In this document: one piece after another, positions 1-8,573 of the stretch | How positions within the stretch are numbered: position 1 is the first letter of the stretch | Layout: each line of letters starts with the position of its first letter | NCBI RefSeq assembly: GCF_014805825.1 | Contig: NZ_CP061941.1 | Location: 3,720,001-3,784,000, forward strand | Direction of reading: 5' to 3' | Source: Marinomonas algicola | GTDB taxonomy: Bacteria; Pseudomonadota; Gammaproteobacteria; Pseudomonadales; Marinomonadaceae | DNA: 64,000 nucleotides | The notes under the pieces: model-generated | What the model was told of the DNA's origin: nothing | Seen by the model: only the letters and a program-made list of their open reading frames with translations | Database searches by the model: none | Translations under genes and position numbers: made by a program

Positions 1-821
1 TCATGAAATTCAGTTGGATGAGAGAGACCTTTCACATCTAAGACCGTATCGCCAATTTCAGCCTCTTGTTTTGGATAGGTTGCTTTAATACTTCGCGCTA
101 CCATCATTTCAACTAACTGCTCTTCATTTGTATCGGAAATCAATCCTTCCCCAATATAATGACCATCACGAAATACCGTGTAATTGTCAGCAATACGGAA
201 AATTTCATCAAATTTATGAGTAATAAAGAGAATGGCTTTACCATCTTGTTTAAGTTTGTCTATTAAATCGTACAACTCTTGAATTTCATGGTGGGAAAGG
301 GCCGCTGTGGGCTCATCAAGAACCACTACCTTAGCGTCAATGGACAAAGCTCGGGCAATCGCTACCATATGCTTTTGACCAATACTTAGCTCCCCCAAAT
401 TATCTTTTGGGTTAATATTGGCATTTATAGAGGTTAAAATTGATTGGGCATCGATCGCCATACGCTTCCAGTCGATAGCCAACATATTTCTACGAGGATA
501 ATTCCCTAAAAAAATATTCTCCGCTACGGTCAAATTATCAAACAAAACCGTTTCTTGATGAATGGCCGTAATACCGAGTTGATGAGAGTCCTGCGGAGAG
601 CTAAATTGTATAGGGGCACCATTAAATAAAATGGTGCCCTCATCAGGCTGATAAATGCCCGTCATAGTCTTTACAAGGGTTGATTTTCCTGCGCCGTTTT
701 CACCAATCAAAGCCGTTACTTTGCCGGGATAAAGGTTCAGATTCACCTGGTTTAAGGCTTTTACGCCTGGGAAAATTTTACTCACGCCTTGTAAGCTGAA
801 GATTGGAGTGCCTTCGATCAT
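1..821 (-). CDS. rhaT: Sugar (rhamnose) ABC transporter ATP-binding protein, 3' end off the window
   Basis: ATPase of a ribose/rhamnose-type ABC importer. Read from 821 leftwards, the product begins MIEGTPIFSLQG. It carries a Walker A motif GENGAGKST at residues 40-48, a Q-loop region (AIHQE), an ABC signature LSIGQ, a Walker B with D-loop (VVVLDEPTAALS) and the switch histidine (ITHKFDE). That is one full nucleotide-binding domain; RbsA-like proteins have a second, which would lie beyond the window edge. It sits downstream of the sugar-binding protein on the same strand and close to RhaD/RhaI, so rhamnose is the likely substrate. The symbol follows Rhizobium usage (RhaT as ATPase), not the E. 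coli RhaT permease. The family call is secure; the substrate is inferred from neighbours. Confidence 0.88.
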   Translation of the reverse strand, partial: MIEGTPIFSLQGVSKIFPGVKALNQVNLNLYPGKVTALIGENGAGKSTLVKTMTGIYQPDEGTILFNGAPIQFSSPQDSHQLGITAIHQETVLFDNLTVAENIFLGNYPRRNMLAIDWKRMAIDAQSILTSINANINPKDNLGELSIGQKHMVAIARALSIDAKVVVLDEPTAALSHHEIQELYDLIDKLKQDGKAILFITHKFDEIFRIADNYTVFRDGHYIGEGLISDTNEEQLVEMMVARSIKATYPKQEAEIGDTVLDVKGLSHPTEFH

Positions 822-884
822 AAGCTTGGCTCTTATTGTTTTTTTATCGCTAGAAATAGAAGTATTAATACACGCGTTTCACTA

Positions 885-922
885 ATTGGGAGAGGTGAGT
901 CTGCTCACTCACCTCTCCCAAT
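885..922 (-). other. Long intercistronic RNA hairpin between binding protein and ATPase
   Basis: A perfect 16-bp inverted repeat (885-900 with 907-922, 6-nt loop CTGCTC) lies between the sugar-binding gene and the ATPase gene. No T-run follows it in the direction of transcription, so it is unlikely to be a simple terminator. Such hairpins after binding-protein genes commonly protect the upstream message and lower downstream expression, which would give excess binding protein over ATPase. Confidence 0.7.
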
Positions 923-933
923 GAATTTACGGC

Positions 934-1929
934 TTAGAAAACAGAAGAAAATGCATCCACATTAGAGGCATCGTAAACAAAAGGATCAGACATAGCACCG
1001 TCTCCACTTTCATCCAGTTTTAATTCACCCATACGACCCATTGGTACAGCGGTTTTAGTGTGATTTCCTTTAACCAAATTGTACGCCACCATAGTGGCAG
1101 AATAACCTAAGTCGATAGGGTTCCAGATAGCAAAATTGTGTACAGCTCCGCTATGAACATGACCAGCTAACTCCGAAGGTAACCCTAAGCCTGTAACAAA
1201 TACTTTGCCAACTAACCCAAGGTCTGTCACCGCTTGTGCTGCGGCTAGAATCCCTACGGTTGTTGGAGCAACAATAACGTCTAGATCAGGGTGATTTTTA
1301 ATCAATGCGACGGCTTCACGAAAGCTCTTATCAGCTAAATCGTCACCATATACAGTATCAACCAGTTTCAGGTTTGAAAACTCAGGCAGGGATTTTTTCA
1401 TTTCATCAATCCAAATGTTTTGATTGGTCGATGTAGGGGTTGCACTTAAGATAGCAAAAGTGCCAGAGGACTTACCTTTTTGAACAACGGCATCCGCTGC
1501 CAATTTGACGTTCATACGCCCAATCAAACGGTTGCTAGAAGGATTAAGATGCACTTGACGACCCTTTTTACCCACACCTGAATCCCAAGAAATGACTTTA
1601 ATACCTCGTTGTTGAGCTTTTTTAAGGGAAGGAACAAGGGCATCGGTATCATTGGCAGACACCGCAATGGCGTCGACACGCTGTGCGATCAAGGAATTGA
1701 TGATTTCAATTTGACCTTCTGCCGTAGTGGACGTTGGGCCCGTATAAATAATTTCAACATCACCGAGTTCTTTCTTAGCCTCTTCAGCACCACGATGCGC
1801 GGCTTCAAAGAAACCAATACCCAAGGCTTTAACTAATAAAGCAACACGTACTTCATCAGCTGCAAACGAATGTGATGCGACTAATGTAGAACAAGCTAGA
1901 ACCAGTGATTTTACTAGAGTACTTTTCAT
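934..1929 (-). CDS. rhaS: Rhamnose ABC transporter periplasmic substrate-binding protein
   Basis: Periplasmic binding protein of the RbsB/RhaS type (Peripla_BP_4 fold) that would deliver L-rhamnose to the ABC importer. The start at 1929 (MKSTLVKS) is chosen over an upstream start at 1959 because GGAG lies 6 nt before it and a clean signal peptide follows (cleavage near SHSFA-ADE, residue 23). The mature part has the family pattern: EVRVALLVKALGIGFF at the N-terminus, repeated Rossmann halves, and an AISANDTDAL-like loop. Length 331 aa is normal. It is the first transport gene after the DeoR regulator and is followed by a stable hairpin and the ATPase gene. Confidence 0.88.
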   Translation of the reverse strand: MKSTLVKSLVLACSTLVASHSFAADEVRVALLVKALGIGFFEAAHRGAEEAKKELGDVEIIYTGPTSTTAEGQIEIINSLIAQRVDAIAVSANDTDALVPSLKKAQQRGIKVISWDSGVGKKGRQVHLNPSSNRLIGRMNVKLAADAVVQKGKSSGTFAILSATPTSTNQNIWIDEMKKSLPEFSNLKLVDTVYGDDLADKSFREAVALIKNHPDLDVIVAPTTVGILAAAQAVTDLGLVGKVFVTGLGLPSELAGHVHSGAVHNFAIWNPIDLGYSATMVAYNLVKGNHTKTAVPMGRMGELKLDESGDGAMSDPFVYDASNVDAFSSVF

Positions 1930-1997
1930 TATTATCTCCAAGAGTGCGTCCATCACCAACGGTTGCTTAAGGCAATATTGTGGATCTGAGCCGCATA

Positions 1998-2780
1998 TTA
2001 TTGTTTTTGTTGTCCTGCAATGATTAAGCGACAGCCTGCCGTCTCAATCATATCTTTACTCTTGTTATCAATACCGTCATCTGTGATCACGATATCTATG
2101 TGTGACAAGGGACAAATGATCATACTTGATCGGTTTTGAAACTTAGTACTATCAACCAAAAGCACCCGCTGATCTGCTCGATTAATAAATTTCATTACCG
2201 CTTGTACAATCTGTGGATCCGTCTCCATCACACCATGAGAATTAACACCATAAGCACTGATGAACAGCATATCTGCAAAAATGTGAGTCGTTATATCAGT
2301 CGGGTAAGGGCTCAGGATAATATTTTGCTCCCGATGGATTTTACCGCTTGGCACTGTCACACTGCATTTGCTCTTCTTCACTAATTGATCAGCAATAACG
2401 AATGAGTTAGTAAACACCTGCAGCTTCATATTGCGCATGTGTTCAGCCATAGCTGAAGTAGTCGTTCCTCCGCTGATCATAATGGACATTTTATCTGTCA
2501 AAAGATCCGTCGCGGCTTTAGCGATACTACGCTTTACATCTGTGTTCAGAGTTTGACTCACAGAGTAAGGCCGTCCAACTAAGCTTGCATCTGAAGGAGG
2601 ATTAAGCGATTCCGCTCCACCTCGTACTCTTCTTAACAAACCTTTCTTGTCTAACAATGCAATGTCCCTACGAACTGTTGCTTCTGACGCTCCTAGCATT
2701 TCTACCAAGGAAGAGACAGTTACAACAGGACGCGAATCCACTTCAGACAAGATCACTCTATGCCTCTCAATCTCGTGCAT
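1998..2780 (-). CDS. rhaR: DeoR-family transcriptional regulator of the rhamnose locus
   Basis: Sugar-catabolism repressor with an N-terminal DeoR helix-turn-helix (residues about 5-58, including SEATVRRDIALLDKKGLLRR) and a C-terminal DeoRC sensor domain that binds a phosphorylated sugar (motif ISGGTTTSAMAEHM). Length 260 aa is typical. A GAGG Shine-Dalgarno lies 8 nt before the ATG. It is co-directional with the rhamnose transporter genes (68 bp upstream of rhaS) and divergent from rhaD across a 196-bp region holding three CAATCAT elements. A DeoR-type RhaR controls the equivalent locus in Rhizobium leguminosarum; here the ligand and symbol are inferred from context. Confidence 0.82.
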   Translation of the reverse strand: MHEIERHRVILSEVDSRPVVTVSSLVEMLGASEATVRRDIALLDKKGLLRRVRGGAESLNPPSDASLVGRPYSVSQTLNTDVKRSIAKAATDLLTDKMSIMISGGTTTSAMAEHMRNMKLQVFTNSFVIADQLVKKSKCSVTVPSGKIHREQNIILSPYPTDITTHIFADMLFISAYGVNSHGVMETDPQIVQAVMKFINRADQRVLLVDSTKFQNRSSMIICPLSHIDIVITDDGIDNKSKDMIETAGCRLIIAGQQKQ

Positions 2781-2808
2781 AAATAATCCTCACAGTTTAA
2801 TATAATTG

Positions 2809-2891
2809 TTTTTCAATCATCTTCAAGCACTTTTTGAAATAAAATGTTTGAAAATGATTGAATATGATCTAGTATATTTGCTATCAATCAT
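2809..2891. promoter_or_regulatory. Divergent rhamnose promoter region with three CAATCAT elements
   Basis: Between the DeoR gene and rhaD, TTCAATCAT occurs at 2812-2820, its exact reverse complement ATGATTGAA at 2854-2862, and a third copy ATCAATCATTC near 2883-2893. The inverted pair and extra copy in an AT-rich divergent promoter make this the most likely operator for the neighbouring DeoR regulator. Operator function is inferred. Confidence 0.5.
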
Positions 2892-2976
2892 TCTAACCCG
2901 CTGATTGCTCATAACAAATATAAAATAATTTTCTCCTAATCCTAATTAAGGATTGTGAGACACACAGAGGTTAACA

Positions 2977-5070
2977 ATGTCTAACAGTAGCGCCATTCCA
3001 AACCGTTGGGACAATGCCACCGCAGAGTCCATGACGGAGCCTGAAAAACTTCAATATCGATCAAACTTGCTTGGTTCTGATATGAGAGTGACCAATTATG
3101 GTGGAGGCAACACCTCCGCAAAAATACAAATGACAGACCCTCTGTCAGGTAACCAAGTCGATGTCCTCTGGGTAAAAGGCTCTGGCGGCGACATTGGTTC
3201 TATGGGTCTTGATGGTTTTGCCACCTTATACATGGAAAAACTTAACGCCCTACTTCCTTTATATCGAGGCCTTGAATTTGAAGATGAAATGGTTGGTTAC
3301 CTACCTCATTGTACGTTTAATTTAAACGCACGGGCGGCCAGTATTGATACGCCACTTCACGCCTACCTTCCTTATAAGCACGCGGATCATTTACATCCTG
3401 ACTCTGTCATTGCCATTGCGGCAAGCAAAAACAGTCGTGAATTGACTGAAGAAATTTTCGGAAAGGACATTGGTTGGTTACCTTGGCGTCGTCCAGGCTT
3501 TCAGCTAGGCCAAGATCTTCACAAAATAGCCACTGAAAACCCTCACTTAAAAGGTGTGGTGTTAGAAAATCACGGCTTATTTACTTGGGCAGATGACTGT
3601 AAAGATTGCTACTTATTGTCTCTAGAAGTCATCAATAAAGCACAGGCATGGTTAGAAAAAAACAGCACGGGTAAGACCATTTTCGGAGGTGAAAAACACA
3701 CCTCTCTACCCGCAAGTAAACGCGCTCAAGTTGCCGCTCAACTCATGCCGATTATTCGTGGAAAAACCAGTTTAACTCAACGTCAAATTGGCCACTTCAA
3801 CCAATCAGAAGAAGTCATGCAATTTGTAAACTCCCATGACCTTGAACGTTTGGCACAATTAGGCACATCTTGTCCTGACCATTTCCTACGCACAAAGATT
3901 CGTCCCTTCGTAGTGAATTACAATCCGGAAACAGACAACTTGGATGAAGTAATTGCCTCTCTTAATGACGCACTAGAAGAGTATCGAAAAGATTATCGCG
4001 CCTACTACGACCGCTGCAAGAGAGAAAATAGTCCAGCACTACGCGATCCTAACGCCGTCATTTACCTCATTCCAGGGGTTGGGATGCTGTCATTTGCTAA
4101 AGACAAAGCGACGGCTCGCATTGCTGGAGAATTTTATGTCAATGCCATCAATGTGATGCGTGGTGCCGACACTGTCAGTGAATACATAGGTTTACCCGAG
4201 CAAGAAGCTTTCGGTATCGAATACTGGTTGTTAGAAGAAGCTAAACTACAACGCATGCCTAAACCTAAATCTTTAGCGGGACGTATTGCTGTAGTAACGG
4301 GTGGCGCGGGTGGTATTGGCTTAGCCACGGCACGTCGTATGGCACAAGAAGGAGCCAACATTGTTCTATTGGACATTGATACGGAAGCCTTGCAAAATGC
4401 CCATGAAAAAATAGCAAAAAAATACGGTAACGACTCTGTGTCGAGCATCAAAATGGACGTCACTAACGAGACCGATGTGTGCAATGCAATTCATCATTGT
4501 GCCCTCGCATTTGGAGGAGTAGACATCGTTATTTCCAACGCAGGGATTGCCTCTTCTGCACCAATTGAAGATACTTCTTTAGCACTCTGGAATAAGAATC
4601 AAGAGATTTTGTCTACGGGTTATTTCCTCGTTGCTCGTGAAGCCTTTGCTTTACTTAAAAAGCAAGAAATGGGGGGAACTATGGTGTTCGTTGCCAGTAA
4701 AAATGGTCTCGTCGCATCGGCTAATGCCAGTGCATACTGTGTCGCCAAAGCAGCAGAGATTCAATTGGCTCGCTGTGTTGCTCTGGAAGGTGCGCCGCTA
4801 GGTATTCGTTCCAATGTAGTCAACCCTGACGCCGTTTTGCGTGGTTCAAAAATTTGGACGGGGAAATGGAAAGAAGAACGAGCTAGCGCTTATAAAATGT
4901 CTACTGATGATCTAGAAGAACATTACCGTCAACGTAGTATGTTGAAATTAAACGTATTTCCGGAAGACATTGCCGAAGCAATCTACTTTTTTGCTTCAGA
5001 TCTATCATCTAAGTCAACAGGCAACATCCTCAATGTGGATGCAGGACATGCGCCTTCTTTTACTCGATAA
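2977..5070 (+). CDS. rhaD: Bifunctional rhamnulose-1-phosphate aldolase / L-lactaldehyde dehydrogenase
   Basis: Two-domain rhamnose catabolic enzyme of the alphaproteobacterial type. Residues about 20-240 are a class II (zinc) aldolase domain with a histidine cluster (LPHCTF, then HADHLHPDSV) that cleaves L-rhamnulose-1-phosphate to DHAP and L-lactaldehyde. Residues about 430-697 are a short-chain dehydrogenase: nucleotide-binding TGGAGGIG at 441-448 and catalytic Tyr587-x3-Lys591, expected to oxidise lactaldehyde to lactate. Length 697 aa matches the fused family. It is followed 23 bp later by the isomerase gene. The rhamnulose kinase needed between them is not in the window and probably lies past the left edge. 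Dehydrogenase substrate is from family knowledge. Confidence 0.9.
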   Translation: MSNSSAIPNRWDNATAESMTEPEKLQYRSNLLGSDMRVTNYGGGNTSAKIQMTDPLSGNQVDVLWVKGSGGDIGSMGLDGFATLYMEKLNALLPLYRGLEFEDEMVGYLPHCTFNLNARAASIDTPLHAYLPYKHADHLHPDSVIAIAASKNSRELTEEIFGKDIGWLPWRRPGFQLGQDLHKIATENPHLKGVVLENHGLFTWADDCKDCYLLSLEVINKAQAWLEKNSTGKTIFGGEKHTSLPASKRAQVAAQLMPIIRGKTSLTQRQIGHFNQSEEVMQFVNSHDLERLAQLGTSCPDHFLRTKIRPFVVNYNPETDNLDEVIASLNDALEEYRKDYRAYYDRCKRENSPALRDPNAVIYLIPGVGMLSFAKDKATARIAGEFYVNAINVMRGADTVSEYIGLPEQEAFGIEYWLLEEAKLQRMPKPKSLAGRIAVVTGGAGGIGLATARRMAQEGANIVLLDIDTEALQNAHEKIAKKYGNDSVSSIKMDVTNETDVCNAIHHCALAFGGVDIVISNAGIASSAPIEDTSLALWNKNQEILSTGYFLVAREAFALLKKQEMGGTMVFVASKNGLVASANASAYCVAKAAEIQLARCVALEGAPLGIRSNVVNPDAVLRGSKIWTGKWKEERASAYKMSTDDLEEHYRQRSMLKLNVFPEDIAEAIYFFASDLSSKSTGNILNVDAGHAPSFTR

Positions 5071-5093
5071 CAAGAACAATATAGGTAACAAAC

Positions 5094-6386
5094 ATGACTC
5101 AACTTATTGATCAAGATTTATTACAAAACCAAAACGCTATCCATGAAACTGGAGTGAACAGCGACTATCAAGCTCTCGGAGAGAAACTGGATCGTGCAGG
5201 TATTAACATTGCCGATATATTAGAGCAAGCCAAAGACTTTACTATTGCGGTACCGTCTTGGGGAGTGGGGACAGGAGGTACTCGTTTTGCCCGCTTCCCA
5301 GGAAAAGGGGAACCACGCAATATTTTTGAAAAACTGGATGATTGTTCAGTCATTCAGCAACTTTCTCAAGCAACTCCGGCTGTGTCGTTGCATATTCCCT
5401 GGGACAAACCAAAAGACCCCAATGAGCTACGCCAGTATGCGGAACAATATGGTCTGCATTTCGATGCGATGAATTCCAATACCTTCCAGGATCAAGTCGG
5501 TCAGGAAGCTTCATATAAATTTGGTAGCTTAACCCATACGTCTAAAGCCATTCGAGAACAAGCAATTGCCCATAATATTGAAGTGGTCGAACTCGGAGAG
5601 AAATTAGGCTCAAAAGCGCTAACCGTGTGGGTAGGTGATGGTTCCAATTTCCCAGGGCAACAGCACTTCAAAAACAGTTTTTCTCATTATATAGATAGCA
5701 TTAAAGAAGTTTATGCCTCATTGCCAGATGATTGGAATATGTTACTCGAACACAAAATTTTCGAACCGGCCTTCTATTCAACAGTGATACAAGATTGGGG
5801 AAGCAGCTACCTTGCCGCTAAAGAGACAGGCGAACGTTGCTTATCACTCGTCGATCTAGGTCATCATGCGCCTAACGTTAACATTGAAATGATTGTTAGC
5901 CGTTTAGCTCAATTCGGAAAACTTGGTGGTTTCCATTTTAATGATAGTAAGTATGGTGATGATGACTTAGACAGCGGCTCTATCAATCCTTATCAGTTAT
6001 TTCTCATCTTTAATGAACTTACAGACATTCGAGCCCAAGATTCATCTTACAGCCCGTTCTATATGTTGGACCAATCACACAACGTTACGGACCCTATAGA
6101 AAGTTTAATGTACAGTGCCGCAGAAGTTCAACGTGCCTTTATAAAAAGCCTTTTGGTAAACCGTTCTGCTCTCACCGAATATCAAGAAGCAAACGACCCT
6201 ATGATGGCTCAGTCCAGCTTGAAACAAGCTTATAACCTCGATGTTGAGCCTATCTTGCAAATAGCTCGTTTACAAACAGGTGGCGCCATCGACCCTGTCA
6301 GCTGCTACCGAGCCAGTAATTATCGTGCCACCGTGGCGAAAGCTCGCCCTGCCGATCCAAATAATACTGGGTCGGGCATTATATAG
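5094..6386 (+). CDS. rhaI: L-rhamnose isomerase, RhaI type
   Basis: TIM-barrel sugar isomerase of the RhaI class (430 aa), converting L-rhamnose to L-rhamnulose. The N-terminal part contains AVPSWGVGTGGTRFARFPG, and the metal-site segments include LLEHKIFEPAFY, LVDLGHHAPNVN and GGFHFNDSKYGDDDLD, the usual Glu/Asp/His ligands of this xylose-isomerase-like fold. It lies 23 bp downstream of rhaD with a purine-rich ribosome site (ATAGGTAACAAAC before the ATG), so the two are one operon. A hairpin terminator follows at 6398. RhaI of this class is distinct from E. coli RhaA and is usual where the aldolase-dehydrogenase fusion is found. Confidence 0.9.
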   Translation: MTQLIDQDLLQNQNAIHETGVNSDYQALGEKLDRAGINIADILEQAKDFTIAVPSWGVGTGGTRFARFPGKGEPRNIFEKLDDCSVIQQLSQATPAVSLHIPWDKPKDPNELRQYAEQYGLHFDAMNSNTFQDQVGQEASYKFGSLTHTSKAIREQAIAHNIEVVELGEKLGSKALTVWVGDGSNFPGQQHFKNSFSHYIDSIKEVYASLPDDWNMLLEHKIFEPAFYSTVIQDWGSSYLAAKETGERCLSLVDLGHHAPNVNIEMIVSRLAQFGKLGGFHFNDSKYGDDDLDSGSINPYQLFLIFNELTDIRAQDSSYSPFYMLDQSHNVTDPIESLMYSAAEVQRAFIKSLLVNRSALTEYQEANDPMMAQSSLKQAYNLDVEPILQIARLQTGGAIDPVSCYRASNYRATVAKARPADPNNTGSGII

Positions 6387-6397
6387 TCTATTACCCC

Positions 6398-6432
6398 CTC
6401 AAAAAGCTCAGTATTTTGCTGAGTTTTTTGAG
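6398..6432 (+). terminator. Rho-independent terminator after rhaI
   Basis: Inverted repeat CTCAAAAA-g-CTCAG / CTGAG-t-TTTTTGAG with a T-rich right arm begins 11 nt after the rhaI stop codon. It ends the rhaD-rhaI transcript. Confidence 0.75.
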
Positions 6433-6449
6433 CCTTATTAACTCAATTA

Positions 6450-6524
6450 AAAAAAGCCGATGCTTACCACGATAAACCCCAAGAACGCCAAACGGCCTTT
6501 AATGCCGCTCATTTCGCTAACTAA
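6450..6524 (+). pseudogene. Broken 3' copy of the small secreted protein gene at 10381
   Basis: Twenty-four codons plus TAA read KKADAYHDKPQERQ then TAFNAAHFAN. The intact 94-aa protein encoded at 10381-10665 ends KKAEAYSDKHEELQ then TIFNAAHFAN. Similarity also continues past the stop (CTAATT-GATC and a TTCCTTTTT stretch in both). No start codon is available: the frame runs back into a TGA at 6429-6431, inside the rhaI terminator. This is therefore a truncated, diverged duplicate 3.9 kb from the parent gene and in the same orientation. The rest of 6525-6709 shows no gene. Confidence 0.75.
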
Positions 6525-6709
6525 TTAGATCAACGAATAACCTTCCTACTTTTCAAAGATTCCTTTTTAGACTAAATTGTTTTTTTAAATCGTTTGGTTT
6601 TTTGTAGAGTTAATAACATCCATCCGCTTTTTTACGTTTCATCAACATCTTCAAAATTTTTCTTACAAGAAGCTCTCATTTACTTTTGGGTTTCCACTGG
6701 AGCATTCAA

Positions 6710-7060
6710 TCAATAATCGCTGGTCTTAAGCCTTTCTGCCCATTTACCATTATGGTATTGCTGACATTTTTCTTCCGTGTCATAGGTAATATGACTGTCT
6801 ATTTTCTTTAAGACAACGTCGATTTCAAAGAGTTTTTTCTGGATTAAATGCGCTAGTTCTTGCTGCTGAGTCACCATAAAACGATCAAGGTGATCGTTTG
6901 TATCAAATATGCAGACAACGTTTAAACTATTCGGAAAATGTGAATAATCGACAAGGTGTGTTAGCCATTGAAAACCGGAGAAGGATTTTAGCGACGCCTC
7001 ACACACTTCAGTTAATGCCATTCTAATTTGATTTTCTCGCTTTTTATCTGTCTTTCTCAT
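6710..7060 (-). CDS. Conserved hypothetical protein, often labelled Fis-family-like regulator
   Basis: 116-aa cytoplasmic protein starting MRKTDKKRENQIR. The start at 7060 is preferred because GGAG lies 6 nt upstream; the longer frame from 7078 would swallow that site. Visible features are a basic N-terminus, the segment SGFQWLTHLVDYSHFPNSLNVVCIFDTNDHLDRF, and a Cys/Tyr-rich tail. I recall a gammaproteobacterial family with this N-terminus and FxWLTHxVxYxxFPxSLxVVCVF pattern annotated as 'Fis family transcriptional regulator', but no Fis-type helix-turn-helix is obvious, so the role is unknown. It lies beside the YkgJ-like gene on the same strand, which ends 69 bp upstream. Confidence 0.7.
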   Translation of the reverse strand: MRKTDKKRENQIRMALTEVCEASLKSFSGFQWLTHLVDYSHFPNSLNVVCIFDTNDHLDRFMVTQQQELAHLIQKKLFEIDVVLKKIDSHITYDTEEKCQQYHNGKWAERLKTSDY

Positions 7061-7129
7061 TATGTCTCCTCTCTTCAATCCTAATGAACAGGCTTAGTAA
7101 CACAGTCCATTTGATCGGCACAAAATACT

Positions 7130-7426
7130 CTAATCTAATCCTTGTGACTTTCTTTCTGTTCGACACTCATAGGAGCTCATTTCAAATTCTCGACAAATCC
7201 AAGGACGATTCTCGTAAATGGAACACATCAACGTGTCGCGGTCTAAAGCGGAACACCAGCCATCCTCTAGACGCAACATGGTTTCCCCCCCCCACTCATC
7301 AAAAGCAATGTGCTTTTCAGGAACGCCAGTGTCAGTAATTATCATCACTTCTAGGCGACAACAGCAGGCTTGACAGTTTGAGCAAGTAATTTCACCATCC
7401 GATACGTCTTTGATTTGAATGCTCAT
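7130..7426 (-). CDS. YkgJ-family cysteine cluster protein
   Basis: Small (about 99 aa) protein with the cysteine cluster CSNCQACCCRLEV near the N-terminus and further cysteines in WCSALDRDTLMCSIYENRPWICREFE. This is the pattern of the YkgJ/CxxCxxCC family (Pfam CxxCxxCC), thought to bind zinc or iron. Substrate and role are unknown. Three in-frame ATGs (7438, 7432, 7426) make the start uncertain; MSIQIKDVSDGE at 7426 fits the family N-terminus. The coding strand carries an uninterrupted run of nine G (plus-strand C at 7285-7293) in the codons for Trp-Gly-Gly-Glu, a potential slippage site. Confidence 0.8.
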   Translation of the reverse strand: MSIQIKDVSDGEITCSNCQACCCRLEVMIITDTGVPEKHIAFDEWGGETMLRLEDGWCSALDRDTLMCSIYENRPWICREFEMSSYECRTERKSQGLD

Positions 7427-7520
7427 AACCATCACCAATGTAATTAAGGGCGCATTTTATCTTATGCAGTGTCATAAAAGGGATAAATGCATCAATCTAT
7501 TCTAACTTAATATGCCAGGT

Positions 7521-8432
7521 TTAAGTCGTGACGCCCCGAGCCTTATCTGTTGTCTGATTAAACTTATCGTTGATCACAAGTGCGAGTAGAATAATTGACG
7601 CACCCATTCCGAGACGAAGAATGTCCGCATCACGATTCCAAAAAATGACGTTAACTAAAATACCGGCAGGAATTAATAAATTATTAGCGACCGCCAACGC
7701 GCCCACATTGACAAGTGTTGCGCCTTTGTTCCAAGCAAAATACCCTAAACCGGAAGCAACAATACCAAGGTAAGTTAAGACAACCCATTGGAAGTTTGTA
7801 GAAGGCAGCTTTTCAGGGTTGCCTAAGGCGAGATAGCAGGGAATGACAACCGCCAAAGCGCCAATAAAAAACCAACCAAAGACCGTTCTTTGCGGTAAGT
7901 CTGGACGCTCTTTCGCAATCACTCTTTTGTATCCAACCTGACCCGCAGCAAAGCAAATATTGGCCCCTTGTACGATAAGAAAGCCTTTGACAAATCCTTC
8001 ATCAATCCCCTGATAACGAATAGATATCGCACCAACAACCGCAAGTAAGGCACTGATAATAAAGCCAATATTTAATCGACGATCCAGCAAATCATTTAGT
8101 AACGTAATATAAATTGGCGTCATCACCGTAAAGAGTAAGACTTCAGGTACCGACAAATATAAAAAGGACTGATAATAAAAACCGTACATAATCCCCAGCT
8201 GGAAAGCACCACATACCATTAGCTTTAAAGCGATTTTGAGTTCAATTTGACGTAATTTTAAGAAAGGCAAGAAAACAAGGGTCGCGAGTGAAACGCGCAT
8301 TAACACAGAGAACCAGGCATCAACTTGTCCAGCTAAATAGACCCCGATTAGACTAAAAGAAAACGCCCATAAAAAAGTGACAGCAACCAGTATTAACATG
8401 ATAACCCATTCCATTTTAGTAAAATTTCGCAA
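7521..8432 (-). CDS. EamA/DMT-family transporter
   Basis: 303-aa inner-membrane protein with about ten hydrophobic helices in two repeated halves (first repeat from VIMLILVAVTFLWAFSFS, second from GFLIVQGANICFAAGQVG). This is the arrangement of drug/metabolite-superfamily EamA exporters of amino acids, carboxylates or other metabolites. The start at 8432 is TTG with AGGT upstream; an ATG at 8414 (MEWVIM) is the alternative but has no visible ribosome site. Substrate cannot be read from the sequence. It stands alone between two genes on the same strand, 142 bp from the MFS gene, with no shared function evident. Confidence 0.82.
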   Translation of the reverse strand: MRNFTKMEWVIMLILVAVTFLWAFSFSLIGVYLAGQVDAWFSVLMRVSLATLVFLPFLKLRQIELKIALKLMVCGAFQLGIMYGFYYQSFLYLSVPEVLLFTVMTPIYITLLNDLLDRRLNIGFIISALLAVVGAISIRYQGIDEGFVKGFLIVQGANICFAAGQVGYKRVIAKERPDLPQRTVFGWFFIGALAVVIPCYLALGNPEKLPSTNFQWVVLTYLGIVASGLGYFAWNKGATLVNVGALAVANNLLIPAGILVNVIFWNRDADILRLGMGASIILLALVINDKFNQTTDKARGVTT

Positions 8433-8573
8433 AGTGTACCTGCTAATCTAGGACAGGTACATTAGTTTACTTAAAATATAAAATAGGTTTACTAATGACC
8501 CAATAATAACAGCTTCGCATTGGTATCACCTCGCTCAACGCCTATCATCACACAGCTTAGTATGTCATTTTTC

